A stretch of 64,000 bases of DNA from JAZKDW01 sp040387375 (GCA_040387375.1 JAZKDW010000001.1:1-64000), one strand, 5' to 3'. Shown: positions 44,774 through 53,280, counted from the first letter of the stretch. Numbers and translations are program-made. The notes: generated by a model from the letters alone, not told the origin.

Positions 44774-45889
44774 ATGAAAACAGCACTTCTGATTGGCGGC
44801 ACCGCAGCAACCGGCGTGGCAATTGCGGCGGAACTTCGCGAGCGTGGTTATGCTGTCACGATCTACCACCGTGGCACGCATGAGGTGGATGAACTCAATG
44901 ACCTGGAGCACATTCACGGTGACCCGCATCATCGCGAGACGATCGCCGCCGACCTCGGCAAACGCAGCTGGGATGTCACCGTCGCGACCTATGGCCGCAT
45001 ACGCTACCTGGCGGAAGCGCTGCGAGGCCGCACAGGCCAATTGGTGTCGGTCAGCGGCATGCCGGTCGTCGGCACTGTTGCGGGTGTCCCGAGGACTGAG
45101 CGCGATCCTTATGAAAACCTGGCGGACGCGCCGGCGGGACTAAAAAATCTTTTGCCGCGAATCATCGACACCGAGCGCGCGATTCTGCAGGCACACGCTG
45201 CGGGTGATTTTGTCGGCACCGTTGTCCGCTATCCGTATGTCTACGGCCCGCATTCGGTGGTGCCGATGGAATGGCATGTGATCAGGCGTGTGCTCGACCG
45301 GCGCCGGCAGTGGATACTGCAAGGCGCGGGGCTGGCCATTTCCGGGCGTTGCGCGGCACCCAATGCCGCACGCCTGATTGGCCTGGCGCTGGATCAGCCG
45401 CGCATTGCGGGAGGCGAGATCTACCACGCGGCCGACTCGCGTCAGTTTACGCAGCGCGAATGGATCGGTCTGGTGGCCGCCGCGCTCAATCATGAGTTTC
45501 AATATGTCGACATACCGTCGTCGATTGTTCCACTGGGTGTGTCCGCGGTGCCGATGGCGGGCGAATTCAACTGGGTGCGTTCGACGGACGTCAAGGCCGG
45601 CATCTTGCGCCACGTTGTGGTCTCCAGTGAGAAAGCGCGCAGTGAACTTGGCTATGCCGATGCTGTCACGGCGGAGGACTGGATACGGCGCACCGTCCAG
45701 TACTGGATTGAAAACCCGCCGGTCATTGACGGTCTGGAGGGCAGGTTCAGGCCCGAGGAGTTCGATTACGATGCCGAGGACAGGTTGCTGGCATTCTGGC
45801 GGATTGTGGTGCGACGTGCGCCGGATGTCGGTGTGTCGCTTGACCGCGCGCATCCGTATGACCATCCGAAACGCGCCAAGCCTGCCTGA
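44774..45889 (+). CDS. NAD-dependent epimerase/dehydratase-family protein
   Basis: A 371-residue extended-SDR protein from MKTALLIGGTAATG; the dinucleotide motif is GGTAATG at residues 8-14. A YPYVYGP segment is typical of epimerase-like proteins, but the classical catalytic Y-x3-K is not evident, so it may bind NAD without epimerase chemistry. It follows the monooxygenase by 84 bp, with a possible small hairpin, and is probably co-transcribed from promoter C. Reaction unknown; a carbonyl reduction or lactone step is possible. Confidence 0.78.
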   Translation: MKTALLIGGTAATGVAIAAELRERGYAVTIYHRGTHEVDELNDLEHIHGDPHHRETIAADLGKRSWDVTVATYGRIRYLAEALRGRTGQLVSVSGMPVVGTVAGVPRTERDPYENLADAPAGLKNLLPRIIDTERAILQAHAAGDFVGTVVRYPYVYGPHSVVPMEWHVIRRVLDRRRQWILQGAGLAISGRCAAPNAARLIGLALDQPRIAGGEIYHAADSRQFTQREWIGLVAAALNHEFQYVDIPSSIVPLGVSAVPMAGEFNWVRSTDVKAGILRHVVVSSEKARSELGYADAVTAEDWIRRTVQYWIENPPVIDGLEGRFRPEEFDYDAEDRLLAFWRIVVRRAPDVGVSLDRAHPYDHPKRAKPA

Positions 45890-45900
45890 AAACGGCGCAG

Positions 45901-46551
45901 CTAGTCGCCCGACTGAATGGGCGGGGGTTTTTTCCAGCCTACGAACTGCGGATAGTGGCGCTTGACGATGCCGCCATTAAAATCCCACGACTTGCATTTG
46001 CCCATATGGAAAGGCGGCTTGGATTCAGCAGGTATCGGCTGGCCGGATCGACCCAGGACCTGGGAAAGATAAACAGGAACCGTTTGATACGCCGCGGTTG
46101 CTATATTGAACAGCAACTCACGCATGTGGGTACACCCCTTGATCCCGCCAAGCTTTGTTTCCAGCGCCAGTCGCCAGCCGGGTCCGAGCTTGGCTCCGAT
46201 CAGGTTTCGGATCGGATCCTGCGCCGAATTACATTCCGAAAAGGGCACGGAAGACATGCTGGAGGCGATGTCCTGAATGACCATCTTGTCGTCCACCGTC
46301 ACCCTGATCGACATGTCGTGAACTGGCGTCCCGGGCGGAAGCACGCCTTTTTCCAGCGCGTCGGATTCATACGTCCTGGTGTCGAGCAGGTGCCCCTCGA
46401 TATCCCAGAGTCCGTCATCCCTTTGGTAGCCACGGTAGGTCACGGCGCGGGTGTGGAGTTGTTTTCTTGGTTGAGCGGATGGGAGTGTCAACGGCGGGTC
46501 TCCAGGACAATGGGAAAAAGTGGACTTGTGCAGCAACATGACATGCACCAT
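45901..46551 (-). CDS. DUF2889-family protein
   Basis: About 216 residues. The pattern LHTRAVTYRGYQRDDGLWDIEGHLLDTR and the KGCTHMRELLFNIATAAYQT segment match the uncharacterised DUF2889 family, common in proteobacterial catabolic regions. No signal peptide or known catalytic motif; the conserved His, Asp and Cys residues (GCTHMREL) hint at a metal or ligand site. Start uncertain: 46551 and 46539 are candidates, and the frame is open to 46623, which would run into operator D. It converges with the epimerase-like gene, 11 bp between stops, and diverges from the AhpD-like gene. Confidence 0.75.
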   Translation of the reverse strand: MVHVMLLHKSTFSHCPGDPPLTLPSAQPRKQLHTRAVTYRGYQRDDGLWDIEGHLLDTRTYESDALEKGVLPPGTPVHDMSIRVTVDDKMVIQDIASSMSSVPFSECNSAQDPIRNLIGAKLGPGWRLALETKLGGIKGCTHMRELLFNIATAAYQTVPVYLSQVLGRSGQPIPAESKPPFHMGKCKSWDFNGGIVKRHYPQFVGWKKPPPIQSGD

Positions 46552-46619
46552 CAGTCGGATGCGTGATGATGTAACTCGCAGCTTAAACCAATTCAGCCGA
46601 TCCGGAGCAAGCTCTAAAG

Positions 46620-46660
46620 TCAACGTTCATGTTGACACAACGCGGAGCATGCGTCAATAT
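46620..46660 (+). promoter_or_regulatory. Operator D and promoter of the AhpD-like gene
   Basis: TCAAC-gttcat-GTTGA (46620-46635) overlaps -35 TTGACA (46632-46637); a weaker -10 CAATAT (46655-46660) follows after 17 bp. It lies in the divergent gap with the DUF2889 gene and could affect both. Confidence 0.78.
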
Positions 46661-46715
46661 CAAGAATCGAGGCCTTGTATCAGCAAGACTTTCCATACAC
46701 ATTTCCGGGATCAAC

Positions 46716-47369
46716 ATGGTTTCATTACAGGATATTCGCGCCGAAGCAGTTGAGCAGCTGCGTGCGGTTGAAGCAGGACCGTCACTCGACGAGGTTACCT
46801 CGGCACTGATCGGATTTGCCGTCAGGATCTCCGTGACGACACTCGACTCCGCTGGAGCGGCGGTCTATGCGCGGCAAGCGCTGGCGGCCGGTGCGACGAC
46901 GGAACAACTTCACGAAGCGGTGTTCCTGGTTTCTGGCCTCGGGGTGCATTCGCTGTTCGAAGGCTCGCGCCTGGTCGAGGGCCTGGCGAGTGAGCGCCAT
47001 GAGCTGGATACCGCCGCGCCGCTGGACGACGAACGCCAGAAAATTTGGGACAAACGGATCGGCAACGACAAGTATTGGCTGAGCCTGGAGCGCGAAGCGC
47101 CGGGATTCCTGAAGGCCTTGCTGCGGGCTACGACAGATGGCTTCGAGGCATTCTTCCGGTATTGCGCCGTGCCGTGGAAGTCGACACATTTGTCTGCGCT
47201 GACCAAGGAGCTGATTTCGATGGCGGTCGATGCGACACCAACACATCGCTTCCTGCCTGGCATGCGTCTTCATCTGGCGAACGCCGTCCGGCTGGGCGCC
47301 GGACGTGATGCGGTGCTGCGCGTGCTGGAAATCGCTGCCGAGGCGCCGGCTCATCCGGGTGTTAGATAG
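46716..47369 (+). CDS. Carboxymuconolactone-decarboxylase/AhpD-like protein
   Basis: A 217-residue protein with two all-helical repeats of the AhpD fold: ALIGFAVRISVTTLDSAGAAVYARQALAAGATTEQLHEAVFLVSGLG and a second half with TKELISMAVDATPTHRFLPGMRLHLANAVRLGAG. The C-x2-C peroxidase pair of AhpD is absent, so a decarboxylase or isomerase-type role, or a structural one, is more likely. Start at ATG 46716; earlier in-frame codons run back toward the operator. Converges on the CoA ligase with 28 bp between. Confidence 0.82.
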   Translation: MVSLQDIRAEAVEQLRAVEAGPSLDEVTSALIGFAVRISVTTLDSAGAAVYARQALAAGATTEQLHEAVFLVSGLGVHSLFEGSRLVEGLASERHELDTAAPLDDERQKIWDKRIGNDKYWLSLEREAPGFLKALLRATTDGFEAFFRYCAVPWKSTHLSALTKELISMAVDATPTHRFLPGMRLHLANAVRLGAGRDAVLRVLEIAAEAPAHPGVR

Positions 47370-47397
47370 CGCGCAAACTTCACGCGCTGCCATTCGT

Positions 47398-49035
47398 TTA
47401 CAAACTATCGAGCCGCGCCCGTAGCCCGCGCTTGTCGACTTTGGTCGCCGACATCGGCCAGTCCTCCGCCGCCAGGAAGTAGACCGCCCTCGGGATTTTG
47501 TAGTTGGCGATGCGATTCTTGCAGAAGTCGATCAGCTCCTGCGCGGTCAGGGACGCGCCCGGATGCAATTCGACAAAAGCCACCGGCACCTCGTCCAGGC
47601 GGGGATCCGGTTTGCCGACGACCTCGGCAAGTTTCACCGCCGGATGTTCGCACAGGAAAGCCTCAACTTCGATGGCCGCCACGTTCTCGCCGCCGACTTT
47701 CAGCATGTCCTTGAGGCGGCCGTTGAAGAACAGGTTGCCATCCATGGTCTGGCGATACAGGTCGCCGGTATGGAGCCAGCCGTCCGCATCGATCGTCGCC
47801 GCGGTTTTTACGGGGTCCTTGTAATAGCCGGTCATGAGGCAATAACCTCGCACCAGAATTTCGCCGACTTCTCCCAGCGGAACGTCGGCCCCGGTTTCCG
47901 GATCGAGCAGCCGGATTTCAATGCCCGGATAGGCCTTGCCCTGCGTCGTCGCACGTTCCGTCGCGGAGTCCTCCGGTGCGGTGAGCCCGAATATGCCTGC
48001 GGTTTCGGTCATGCCGCAGCCTTGCAGTATTTCGACGCCCGGAAAGTGGTTTTGCACACGCTCAACCACGGTGCTCGCCGCAATCAGCACAATCGATCGC
48101 AGGGCAGGCAGGCATTTGCCATCAAATCTTGCTTGCTCGAGCAGGGCCAGCACGATCGCAGGAAACCACGGCCATACGGTCGTGACCCGTTCCCGTTCGA
48201 TCAGCGCCACCGCCCGCACCGGATCGAAGTACAGATCCGTGACGTAGGTGCAACCGGCACCCAGCGCGCCTATCATCGGCGCCAACGAGCCGATATGAAA
48301 CAAGGGGCCCGCACCCCAGTGCACGTCGTGCCCGCCGCTTGCAAAACGGAATCTGGCACGCTCGACCGGACCCCGGGTCAGGGCTTCGTGCGACAGCATG
48401 CAACCTTTCGGATGTGCTGTCGTGCCCGAGGTATAGATGATGATGGCCGTGTCCCGCAACATCACCTGCCGTCGCAACTGATGCACCCGATCGGATTCAA
48501 CGGTAGCGGCAAGCCGGTCGAATTCGGTCCGGTCCATGAACCCTTGCCTGTCCTGTCCGCGCAGCAGGATGGCGTGGCGTAGACGAGGTGCTTCCGGCAA
48601 CGACAGTTCGGAAGAAAGCGGTGCATCCTTGAGGGAAGGCAGGGCGAGCCGAAGCACTTCGGAAAAGTCGACGTAGGCCCCGGTGTCGGCGGTGGTGCAC
48701 AGGGCCACTAGCTCGGCATTATTGATGATGTAGCCCAGCTCCGCGGCCTTGTGACGGACATTGATCGGAACGGCAACCGCGCCCATCAGGCCAATGCCAT
48801 AGAACGCCGCGACATATTCAATGCTGTTGGTTGTCAGCAGGCCTACATGTTCGCCGGGACGCACGCCCAGCGCCAGAAGCCCTGTGGCGACTTCCAGCGC
48901 CTGGTCGAGAAGGGTGTTGAAGGTGCAGCGGCTGTCGGGGAAAACCAGTGCATCCCGGTCCGGGTAAAGCTGCGCGTTCCTGACCAGTAAATCGCCCAGC
49001 GGCGACACTTCGGACCAGTTGCCAAACTTCGACAT
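47398..49035 (-). CDS. AMP-forming CoA ligase
   Basis: A 545-residue ANL-family ligase from MSKFGNW (GGAGA upstream; a start ten codons earlier is possible). Motifs: YTSGTTAHPKGCML, GCGMTETAGIF, LHTGDLY, RLKDMLKVGGENVAAIEVE and a terminal lysine in MSATKVDKRGL. It resembles cyclohexanecarboxylate- or long-chain-acid ligases. Third CoA-activating enzyme of cluster IV; it lies 53 bp downstream of the TetR gene in the same direction and probably ends the leftward operon from promoter E. Confidence 0.86.
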   Translation of the reverse strand: MSKFGNWSEVSPLGDLLVRNAQLYPDRDALVFPDSRCTFNTLLDQALEVATGLLALGVRPGEHVGLLTTNSIEYVAAFYGIGLMGAVAVPINVRHKAAELGYIINNAELVALCTTADTGAYVDFSEVLRLALPSLKDAPLSSELSLPEAPRLRHAILLRGQDRQGFMDRTEFDRLAATVESDRVHQLRRQVMLRDTAIIIYTSGTTAHPKGCMLSHEALTRGPVERARFRFASGGHDVHWGAGPLFHIGSLAPMIGALGAGCTYVTDLYFDPVRAVALIERERVTTVWPWFPAIVLALLEQARFDGKCLPALRSIVLIAASTVVERVQNHFPGVEILQGCGMTETAGIFGLTAPEDSATERATTQGKAYPGIEIRLLDPETGADVPLGEVGEILVRGYCLMTGYYKDPVKTAATIDADGWLHTGDLYRQTMDGNLFFNGRLKDMLKVGGENVAAIEVEAFLCEHPAVKLAEVVGKPDPRLDEVPVAFVELHPGASLTAQELIDFCKNRIANYKIPRAVYFLAAEDWPMSATKVDKRGLRARLDSL

Positions 49036-49088
49036 GAAACGATCTCCATTGTTCATAGTGTTCAAGGCGCGGTCTCAGGAAGGGGAAT

Positions 49089-49757
49089 TCAGCTACGCGC
49101 TTTTTTTGGTGAGGTGACTTGCACGCCGTTGAAGAATATTTCGCAGAACGCCGCCGCGATTTCCGTGGCCGGCCGTTTGCCGGGCTTGAACCAGCGGTGG
49201 GTCCAGTTGAGCATGCCGAACAGCGAGTTCGCCTGCAGAAGGGGAGGGATATCGTTACGGAACTCCCCTTGCTCGATGCCCTGTTCAATCAGCTTGATGA
49301 AGATGTCCTCAAATCGCTTGGTCTGCTTGACCATGCTCCTGGCCCAGTCGGATGATTCGTTTGCGACCTGATGCATTTCTTCCTGGATGTAGACGTACAT
49401 GTGAGGATAGTTCTCCTCGTACGAACACATCAGCCAGTTGACCAGGTATTCGATCTTTTCCCGTGGGGTGCGCGACGTGTCGCGGAACACACGATTGGCT
49501 TCCGCCGCGTTCTTGTCGACGGCGTCGTGCATCGCCTCCTTGAACAGCTCTTCCTTGCCACCCACGTAATAATAGATCGTCGCCCGGTCCACGCCTGCAA
49601 CCTCGGCGATATGCGCCAGCGTGGTGGACCGGTAGCCTTTTTCCTTGAACAGCCTGGAAGCCGTTTGCACGATCTGATCGCGTTTGATCTTGTACTCTGC
49701 GCTGCCATCGGCCAGTGCCGATTTGCGTCGACGGGATATATTGCTGCCTTGATCCAT
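49089..49757 (-). CDS. TetR-family transcriptional regulator
   Basis: About 222 residues from MDQGSNIS (a longer frame reaches 49820). The TetR HTH is plain: IVQTASRLFKEKGYRSTTLAHIAEVAGVDRATIYYYVGGKEELF (about residues 27-70), preceded by a basic N-terminal arm (SRRRK). The C-terminal helical domain (TetR_C_33-like) would bind a ligand, plausibly an acyl-CoA given the ligases around it. It is the only TetR gene here and sits inside the set of promoters carrying TCAAC-N6-GTTGA, so it is the best candidate repressor for them. An imperfect dyad CAATATTA-N6-TATTATTG (49852-49873) upstream might be its own control site. Confidence 0.85.
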   Translation of the reverse strand: MDQGSNISRRRKSALADGSAEYKIKRDQIVQTASRLFKEKGYRSTTLAHIAEVAGVDRATIYYYVGGKEELFKEAMHDAVDKNAAEANRVFRDTSRTPREKIEYLVNWLMCSYEENYPHMYVYIQEEMHQVANESSDWARSMVKQTKRFEDIFIKLIEQGIEQGEFRNDIPPLLQANSLFGMLNWTHRWFKPGKRPATEIAAAFCEIFFNGVQVTSPKKARS

Positions 49758-49922
49758 TCCAGAACTCACATTAAATAGGTTTCGAGCGGCTAGTACGGGC
49801 TCCCGTGAATCCATCTTCATCAGATCGCGGGTTGAAACACGCCGGTGCAGCCAATATTAGCGCGGTATTATTGACCTTCGTCACTGTAGCACAAGGCCAG
49901 CCCCGGCCCGTCCACGCACAAG

Positions 49923-51092
49923 TTATCGCAGTTTTGCTGAAATGATGGAGGCTGCATGCAATGCAAACTGGACATATTGCCGCACCTGATCGGCGGACGC
50001 CGGCTTCGGAAATTCATAGAGTGTCAGCGCCAGGGCCACCTGGCCCGACGGCGAAAATACCGGCACTGAAATCAGACGCACTGATTCATAGGCCTCAGTG
50101 GTGAGTTCCTCCGGATCATACGACAAGCTTTGAATCAGTTCCCGCATGTCAGTCTCTCTGGCACTCATGCGCTCGCTTGCCAGGCGCTCCAGTTTCATGA
50201 CGAATTCCCGTTGCGCGTCGCTGATCAGGCCGAGCGAATAACCGCGCTCGTGGATGATGTTGAGCATCTTGCCGAATTCTTCATGGCGCGGCGGCAGACT
50301 GGTCGCCTTCAGCCAGTCACTTTTCTCTTTCTCCGAATCCCATGCGGCAAAGACAGAGCCGGTCGGCGGCATGAAAGGCAAACGCTGTCCCACCAGCGTC
50401 GATACCGATGACCGGGTCGAGCGGCCGGCACTTGCGGCGACGACAATTTCATCGTCGACACGCACGGTCGCAATGCACCTGGTGGACAGGTTGGCCGCCA
50501 GTTGCTCCATCTCCGGACGCGCGAAGTCGACGTCACGCAGTTGTTCGGTAATGCTTCCCAGCGGGTCTTGCGCGGCCAGCGAAAGCGGCCAGAATCGCCC
50601 ATAACCGCCCTGGAAATACAGCAGCGGCAAACCACCCGATTCAATCTGCAGATCCTGCACGTCGCCAAGCACGATGTAGTGATCGCCGGCCTCTTGCACG
50701 GAATGCCGTTTGCAGTCTATCCACGCCACGGCGCCGTCGATAATGGGCGAGCCGAGGGCGGAGAGGCGGTAACCAAGACCGTCGAACTTGACGCTGGCAC
50801 TGGCCTTCGATGCAAAGCGGCGGCAGATGGATTCCTGCTCCGCGCCGAGAATGTTGACGCAGAAATTCGGGGAGGTGCTGAGTTTGCCCCAGCTGGCCGA
50901 ATTGCGGTCCGGCAGAAACGCCACCAGCGGCGGGTCGAGCGACACCGACGTGAACGAACCCACCAGCATGCCTGCGGGAGAGCCGTCGGCATCGGTGGCG
51001 GTGATGACACACACGCCGGTGGGATATTGCCCCAGGACCTGCCTGAACCAGGCGGGATCGGTAGCGGATTTTTGCGGGACGGCAGTGGTCAT
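49923..51092 (-). CDS. Flavin reductase fused to an IclR-type effector domain
   Basis: A 389-residue fusion. Residues 10-170 are a flavin reductase (FMN-binding split barrel): FRQVLGQYPTGVCVITA, GMLVGSFTSVSLDPPLVAF, and FCVNILGAEQESICRRFA. Residues about 175-389 resemble the ligand-binding half of IclR regulators (ITEQLRD...ATVRVDDEIVVAASAG..., RGYSLGLISDAQREF, ISVPVFSPSGQVALALTL), with no DNA-binding HTH. The reductase could thus be gated by the pathway substrate, as the C1 reductase of 4-hydroxyphenylacetate hydroxylase is gated by a regulator-like C-terminal domain. Likely partner: the luciferase-like monooxygenase at 43535. Fusion partner identity is by eye. Confidence 0.83.
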   Translation of the reverse strand: MTTAVPQKSATDPAWFRQVLGQYPTGVCVITATDADGSPAGMLVGSFTSVSLDPPLVAFLPDRNSASWGKLSTSPNFCVNILGAEQESICRRFASKASASVKFDGLGYRLSALGSPIIDGAVAWIDCKRHSVQEAGDHYIVLGDVQDLQIESGGLPLLYFQGGYGRFWPLSLAAQDPLGSITEQLRDVDFARPEMEQLAANLSTRCIATVRVDDEIVVAASAGRSTRSSVSTLVGQRLPFMPPTGSVFAAWDSEKEKSDWLKATSLPPRHEEFGKMLNIIHERGYSLGLISDAQREFVMKLERLASERMSARETDMRELIQSLSYDPEELTTEAYESVRLISVPVFSPSGQVALALTLYEFPKPASADQVRQYVQFALHAASIISAKLR

Positions 51093-51115
51093 GGCGATCT
51101 TTCAGGTGATGCGAC

Positions 51116-51886
51116 TCAACGACCACGCCATTGCGGCTTGCGCTTTTCCGCAAATGCCTTCTGGCCCTCGATCCGGTCCTCGCTGTAGGCGTATGCCTCG
51201 ATCGGTTCGAAACGTGTTGCCAGCGCGACTTCCAGCGGCCACTCCAGGCGCTGCAGGGCGGCGGCTTTGGCGGCCTGCACTGCCAGCGGCGACGCCGCCG
51301 TGATTTTTTCAGCCCAACGGAACGCGGCTGCCAGCAGTTCTGCCGGCTCGACCACTTCATTGACCAGTCCGAACGCAAGCGCGTCCTTTGCCGGCAGGCG
51401 ATCGCCGGTCAGTACCATGGTCAGGGCGATGCGGTAGGGCAGTTGACGCATCGCGCGATGCATCACGCCTGCTTCGCCGATAATGCCGACCTTGGTTTCC
51501 GGCATGCCGAACTGGGCCGTGTTGGCGGCCACGATCACATCGGCGCACATCGCCAGTTCAAAGCCGCCGCCCAATACATAACCCTGCACCGCCGCGACCA
51601 GCGGCTTCTTCAATGTCAGCATGGGGCCGCCGATCCCGGTCAGGCCGCCGCCCAGCGCCCTGCGGCCCTGGCCTTCTCCGCCACCGCTGACGTCGGCGCC
51701 GGCGCAGAACGCCCGCTCACCCTCGGCCGACAGCACCGCGACCCAGATATCCGGATCATTGTTGATCTCGGTCCAGGCTTCGAACAGGGATTGTTCCATT
51801 TCGGCGTTGAGCGCGTTCAGTGCCTTGGGACGGTTGAGCCTGACGTGGGCAACATGGCCCTCGCGTGAAAATTCGATATCGGACAT
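51116..51886 (-). CDS. Enoyl-CoA hydratase/isomerase (crotonase family), catalytic glutamates intact
   Basis: A 256-residue crotonase from MSDIEFS, with TGGAG upstream. Oxyanion-hole segments FCAGADVSGGG and GGGFELAMCADV are present. By eye both hydratase glutamates are kept: one in FELAMC and one in GMPETKVG. It probably hydrates an unsaturated acyl-CoA in ring or side-chain degradation. It is 14 bp after the second crotonase gene and 23 bp before the flavin reductase gene. Confidence 0.86.
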   Translation of the reverse strand: MSDIEFSREGHVAHVRLNRPKALNALNAEMEQSLFEAWTEINNDPDIWVAVLSAEGERAFCAGADVSGGGEGQGRRALGGGLTGIGGPMLTLKKPLVAAVQGYVLGGGFELAMCADVIVAANTAQFGMPETKVGIIGEAGVMHRAMRQLPYRIALTMVLTGDRLPAKDALAFGLVNEVVEPAELLAAAFRWAEKITAASPLAVQAAKAAALQRLEWPLEVALATRFEPIEAYAYSEDRIEGQKAFAEKRKPQWRGR

Positions 51887-51900
51887 TTCATTAACTCCAG

Positions 51901-52752
51901 TTATTCGGATGGTGAGGGTTTGATCAATGGCGTGGTGGAAGGAACGCGGTATGCCGCCATTGCTTCCTTCATGCCCACTTTGGCGATCCACTCCTTGAGT
52001 TCAACCACAGCCGGTGTCAGATGGAGCAGCGCATCCATCTCTGCCACCGCGGCCGATGCATTCCTGAACCCGGTCGCTTCCGCGGCGCGGTTGATCGACA
52101 GTTTTTTGATACGCAGCACAGAGGGCGGCGTCTTGGCGATGCGCAGCGCGAGGTCCTCGACGGCGGCGATCAGCTGGTCCGCTGGCACACTGTGATTGGC
52201 CCAGCCCCACTCGACGGCGGTCGGCCCATCGATGCTGTTGCCGGGAACGAAAGCGAGTTCCTTGGCGCGTTTCGGCCCGACCAGCGGCACCCAGGTCGGC
52301 GCGATATAACCGCCGCCGATAGGAATGGTCGGCTCGCCGATGCGGGCGTCGTTGGCGACAATCGTGATGTCGGCGTACACGCACATCTGGCTGGCGCCGG
52401 CGATGCAGTAGCCGTGCACCGCCGCGATGATGGGTTTCGGGTGATCCCACATCGCGATGTAACGGTCAAGGTTGCGCCGCAGGCGATCGCGATCGGCCAC
52501 CGGGTCGACTGTCGCATGCAGCTTGCCGACCTGGTCAAGATCGTATCCCGACGAAAACCCGCGTCCTTCGCCGCGGATGGCGATCACCGGACCGCCTTCT
52601 TTTTCGAGCCGGCGCAAGGCGTCGCTGAACTCATCGAGCAGTTCATTGGACAGCGCATTGGCCTTGTCGGGCCGGTTGAGCACCAGCCAGGTCAGCGGGC
52701 CGGCATGCTCGATGCGGATATTGCGATACTCGAATGCCGGATCGCTTTCCAT
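51901..52752 (-). CDS. Crotonase-fold enzyme lacking the hydratase glutamates
   Basis: A 283-residue crotonase-family protein. The fold landmarks are present (GRGFSSGYDLDQ and GYCIAGASQMCVYAD), but the two glutamates of enoyl-CoA hydratase align to Gln (in ASQMC) and Thr (in GEPTIPIG). A simple hydratase reaction is therefore doubtful; isomerase, C-C hydrolase or decarboxylase chemistry is possible. Its ATG directly follows the stop of the NTF2-like gene. Alignment by eye. Confidence 0.83.
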   Translation of the reverse strand: MESDPAFEYRNIRIEHAGPLTWLVLNRPDKANALSNELLDEFSDALRRLEKEGGPVIAIRGEGRGFSSGYDLDQVGKLHATVDPVADRDRLRRNLDRYIAMWDHPKPIIAAVHGYCIAGASQMCVYADITIVANDARIGEPTIPIGGGYIAPTWVPLVGPKRAKELAFVPGNSIDGPTAVEWGWANHSVPADQLIAAVEDLALRIAKTPPSVLRIKKLSINRAAEATGFRNASAAVAEMDALLHLTPAVVELKEWIAKVGMKEAMAAYRVPSTTPLIKPSPSE

Positions 52753-53220
52753 TCAGGCCCGTCCGATTGGCAGCGACACCTTCACATGGAAATCCTGGTC
52801 GGCCGCCACGCGCAGTTCACGGCGCTTGAACAGCCACTTGCCATTTTGCCGGACCACCACGTCGTGGTACTGGCCCCAGACGAAACCGTCGGGCCGCTCG
52901 CGGGTGTAGCGGTGGAAGGCCAGCAGGACTGCGCGCACTTCAGCCTCGTCATCGCTCTTGTAATCAATCGAGATATTCGAGACATGGTGGCTGGTGGACT
53001 TGAAGTAGGTGCCGATGCCCTCCAGGGTCTTGGCGTAGGCTTCCTTGCCGACGGCGCCGAAGTTCGGCGCGTAGATCACTTCACAATCGTCCACGAACAA
53101 TTTGACCAGCTCCTGGGGATGGTTCATGTCGAGATGGAACGCATAGTCGAAAAGCAGTCTTTGAATTTCATCGGAATCCAGCAGCCGCTGGATTTTCTGA
53201 TCGTTTTGTGGCTGGGTCAT
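52753..53220 (-). CDS. SnoaL/NTF2-like protein
   Basis: A 155-residue SnoaL_4-type protein (IQRLLFDYAFHLDMNHPQELVKLFVDDCEVIY, then GQYHDVVVRQNGKWLFKRREL). First gene of the leftward operon behind promoter E, with AAGGAG about 6 bases before the ATG. The fold occurs in small enzymes (isomerases, dehydratases) and in beta subunits of Rieske dioxygenases; because the Rieske alpha at 32609 has no neighbouring beta gene and shares the operator, this could be its partner (speculative). Confidence 0.82.
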   Translation of the reverse strand: MTQPQNDQKIQRLLDSDEIQRLLFDYAFHLDMNHPQELVKLFVDDCEVIYAPNFGAVGKEAYAKTLEGIGTYFKSTSHHVSNISIDYKSDDEAEVRAVLLAFHRYTRERPDGFVWGQYHDVVVRQNGKWLFKRRELRVAADQDFHVKVSLPIGRA

Positions 53221-53235
53221 CTGAACTCCTTTTTG

Positions 53236-53280
53236 TCAACAATAGCGTTGATAATACAAACAGTCAACACTGGTGTCAAC
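53236..53280 (-). promoter_or_regulatory. Operator E and strong promoter of the leftward operon
   Basis: Read on the minus strand: -35 TTGACA (53274-53279), 17 bp, -10 TATTAT (53251-53256). TCAAC-aatagc-GTTGA (53236-53251) lies just downstream, over the expected transcript start. Two further GTCAAC copies (53263-53268 and 53275-53280) are direct repeats 12 bp apart, one in the spacer and one over the -35. Confidence 0.82.
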
